The notes under the pieces are model-generated. The model did no database searches and was not told the DNA's origin. It was given only the letters and a program-made list of their open reading frames with translations. From assembly GCA_027027675.1 (NCBI GenBank), contig JALVKT010000019.1, positions 1-6,023 on the forward strand: DNA of 6,023 nt. The letters run 5' to 3'. The stretch is from Thermofilaceae archaeon. GTDB lineage: Archaea > Thermoproteota > Thermoprotei > Thermofilales > Thermofilaceae. This document shows positions 4,516 to 6,023 of this stretch, piece after piece; positions within the stretch are counted from its first letter, which is position 1, and each line of letters starts with the position of its first letter. The translations under genes and the position numbers were made by a program.

Positions 4516-5699
4516 GGCCCGGCGACTACGTCTACCTCGCCTTTACGAGCTTGAAGGAGAAGAGGGGCCGCGCGGTAGGCGCGGTGCTCGGCGTCATGAT
4601 AGCCGTTGTCGCGCTGTCAATGGCCCTCGGCGTGGGTGAGAGCTTCCAGAAGGTCTTCGTGGAGGAGCTCCAGAAGACGCTGATGTCGAACAGCATACTC
4701 ATAGCCCCGGGTAGGACGGGGGAGCTGACGGACGCGGACATAGCCTATATGAGGCGTATACCCGGTGTCGCCGACGTCTTCGGCATCGCGATAGCTCAGG
4801 GCCGCGTCTACACTAGCGAGGGAGCAAAGATCGTCACGATAGTAGGCATAGATCCCAGGTGGCTCCCCTACTACCTCGGCGTCTCCAGCGTCGAGTCGGC
4901 GCTGGCCAAGGGCGAGCCGCAGCCAAGGGGTCTCGGAGTCCTCGTCAGCTACCAGCTCTGGATGGACGTCAAGTCGGGGCGCCAGCTCCTCGACGTAGGC
5001 TCGACGCTGCCCGTGCAGCTGATAGGCGGGAAGAGCGTCACCTTCTACGTTGTGGGCATGCTTGAGGAGACGAGCGGTTTCAGGATGGGGCCGGGCGTGG
5101 AGAACCGCTACGTATACATGGAGCCCGACGCGTTTTTCCGCTACATAACCGGCGGCAAGAGGAGCTACACCTTTATAGTCGTCGTGATAAACGACCTCTC
5201 CAGGCTCGACAAGATAACGGAGGAGGTGCGCGCCCTGGCCCCGCCGGGCAGCAGGGTTTTCAACCCGGCGGCGATGGCCAAGCAGATGCAGATGTTCGTC
5301 TTCGCCCTCCAGGCCTTCATGGCGATGGTCTCGGCGGTGGGCATGGGGATAACGGCGATGTGGATATTCGACAGCATGACCATTAGCGTCGTCCAGCGCA
5401 CCAAGGAGATAGGGATACTCAAGGCCCTAGGCTACACGAGCCGCGACATACTCGTCCTCTTCCTAATGGAGGCGGCGATAATCTCCGCGCTGGGAGCGGC
5501 GCTCGGCGTCGCGCTCTCGCTCGTCGCGTCGGCGATAATATACCTCCCCGTCTTCGGGATGAAGATGCATCCATCGTTCACGCCGGAGATAGCCGCGGTT
5601 TCCGCGATTCTACCCTTCGTGAGCGACATAGTCGCCGCATACATACCGGCTAGGAGGGCCGCGTCACTAAACCCGGTGGAGGCGTTGCGCTATGAGTGA
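4512..5699 (+). CDS. MacB/FtsX-type ABC transporter permease
   Basis: This 395-residue membrane subunit has the four-helix MacB/FtsX (type VII) topology. The N-terminus DYVYLAFTSLKEKRGRAVGAVLGVMIAV leads into helix 1 (about 22-40). A large extracellular MacB-like domain covers about 43-258. Helix 2 (260-285) follows, then the cytoplasmic FtsX signature with QRTKEIGILKALGYTSRDI (295-313), helix 3 (312-343) and helix 4 (about 357-378). The end, IPARRAASLNPVEALRYE, is the classic MacB/FtsX C-terminus. TTG 4512 is chosen because GGTG precedes it by eight bases and it overlaps the previous stop as TTGA. Family members commonly begin a few residues before the LAxxSLxxxKxR motif. It overlaps the ATPase gene by eight bases. 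Such permeases do not carry substrate through the bilayer; they move an outside partner or domain mechanically. The likely partners are the preceding anchored protein and the following ATPase. The substrate is unknown. Confidence 0.93.
   Translation: MRPGDYVYLAFTSLKEKRGRAVGAVLGVMIAVVALSMALGVGESFQKVFVEELQKTLMSNSILIAPGRTGELTDADIAYMRRIPGVADVFGIAIAQGRVYTSEGAKIVTIVGIDPRWLPYYLGVSSVESALAKGEPQPRGLGVLVSYQLWMDVKSGRQLLDVGSTLPVQLIGGKSVTFYVVGMLEETSGFRMGPGVENRYVYMEPDAFFRYITGGKRSYTFIVVVINDLSRLDKITEEVRALAPPGSRVFNPAAMAKQMQMFVFALQAFMAMVSAVGMGITAMWIFDSMTISVVQRTKEIGILKALGYTSRDILVLFLMEAAIISALGAALGVALSLVASAIIYLPVFGMKMHPSFTPEIAAVSAILPFVSDIVAAYIPARRAASLNPVEALRYE
5675..5682 (+). promoter_or_regulatory. Shine-Dalgarno region (GGTGGAGG) for ATG 5692
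   Basis: GGTGGAGG lies nine bases before ATG 5692 within the end of the permease gene. It contains both GGTG and GGAGG cores and supports the eight-base overlap start ATGAGTGA. Confidence 0.5.
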
Positions 5700-6023
5700 G
5701 TTCGTAGTACTCGAGGATGTCTGGAAGGTCTACGAGGGGGGCGCCAGGGCCGTCCAGGCGGTCAGGGGTGTCAGCCTAGAGGTTAGGAGGGGCGAGTTCT
5801 TCGCCGTCGTCGGGCCCAGCGGGAGCGGCAAGAGCACCCTGCTCCACCTGATCGGCGGGCTGGACAGGCCGACCCGGGGCCGCGTAGTCGTCGCGGGCAC
5901 AGAGATCTCCTCGCTGAGGAACGACGTCGAGCTGAGCAGGTATAGGAACCGCACCGTCGGCTTCGTGTTCCAGATGTTCTACCTGGTGCCGAGGCTCACA
6001 GTGCTCCAGAACGTGGAGCTGCC
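5692..6023 (+). CDS. MacB/LolD-type ABC transporter ATP-binding protein (partial, cut by right edge)
   Basis: This is the cytoplasmic ATPase for the MacB/FtsX-type permease just upstream. The first 110 codons are visible. They carry Walker A GPSGSGKST at 41-49 and HLIGGLDRPTRGRVVVAG at 52-69, the usual run of this family. They also carry FVFQMFYLVPRLTVLQNVEL at 91-110, which includes the Q-loop glutamine (Q94) and the LolD/MacB-like NLVP-LTVLENVELP pattern. Signature, Walker B and switch His lie beyond the window. ATG 5692 overlaps the permease stop (ATGAGTGA) and has a Shine-Dalgarno box. In contrast to the leftward operon's ATPase, the Q-loop here is canonical, so the two ATPases come from different ABC branches and are not recent duplicates. 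Whether the operon continues past this gene is not visible. Confidence 0.95.
   Translation, partial: MSEFVVLEDVWKVYEGGARAVQAVRGVSLEVRRGEFFAVVGPSGSGKSTLLHLIGGLDRPTRGRVVVAGTEISSLRNDVELSRYRNRTVGFVFQMFYLVPRLTVLQNVEL

Overview
The window looks like chromosomal DNA of a thermophilic archaeon, most likely Thermoproteota (Crenarchaeota). The signs are GC-rich, tightly packed genes that overlap by a few bases, heavy use of AGG (Arg) and ATA (Ile) codons, GTG and TTG starts preceded by GGTG Shine-Dalgarno cores, and an AT-rich intergenic island with archaeal TATA boxes close to the ATGs. Order and species cannot be resolved by eye. There are no RNA genes, insertion sequences, CRISPR arrays or integration signs.

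Layout: two divergent transcription units leave one central control region (about 2384-2506). The leftward unit (minus strand, 2383 down to 1) encodes a DrrA/ABC-2-type exporter. It consists of an ATPase (1349-2383), a six-helix ABC-2 permease (550-1392) and a second, different ABC-2 permease that runs off the left edge (1-539). The rightward unit (plus strand, 2507 to 6023) encodes four overlapping genes. These are a PadR-family winged-helix repressor (2507-2941), a secreted, membrane-anchored protein made of tandem beta-sandwich domains (2938-4515), a MacB/FtsX-type permease (4512-5699), and its LolD/MacB-type ATPase, cut by the right edge (5692-6023).

How it works together (inference): PadR proteins usually repress their own gene and adjacent exporter genes until a small molecule releases them. 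Here the PadR gene leads one exporter operon and is back-to-back with a second exporter of another ABC family. The control region carries a cluster of three ATCGAT units forming inverted repeats between a padR TATA box and its ATG. It also carries a separate perfect 12-bp palindrome just upstream of the leftward TATA box. The simplest model is one ligand-responsive switch controlling two exporters. The rightward system has the permease and ATPase of a MacAB-like machine, but a four-domain, C-terminally anchored exoplasmic protein sits where MacA would be in bacteria. That fits a cell with a single membrane and no TolC. No substrate can be named from the sequence.

Every gene-free stretch is shorter than 300 bases. 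The only substantial one is the control region, and it is described feature by feature.
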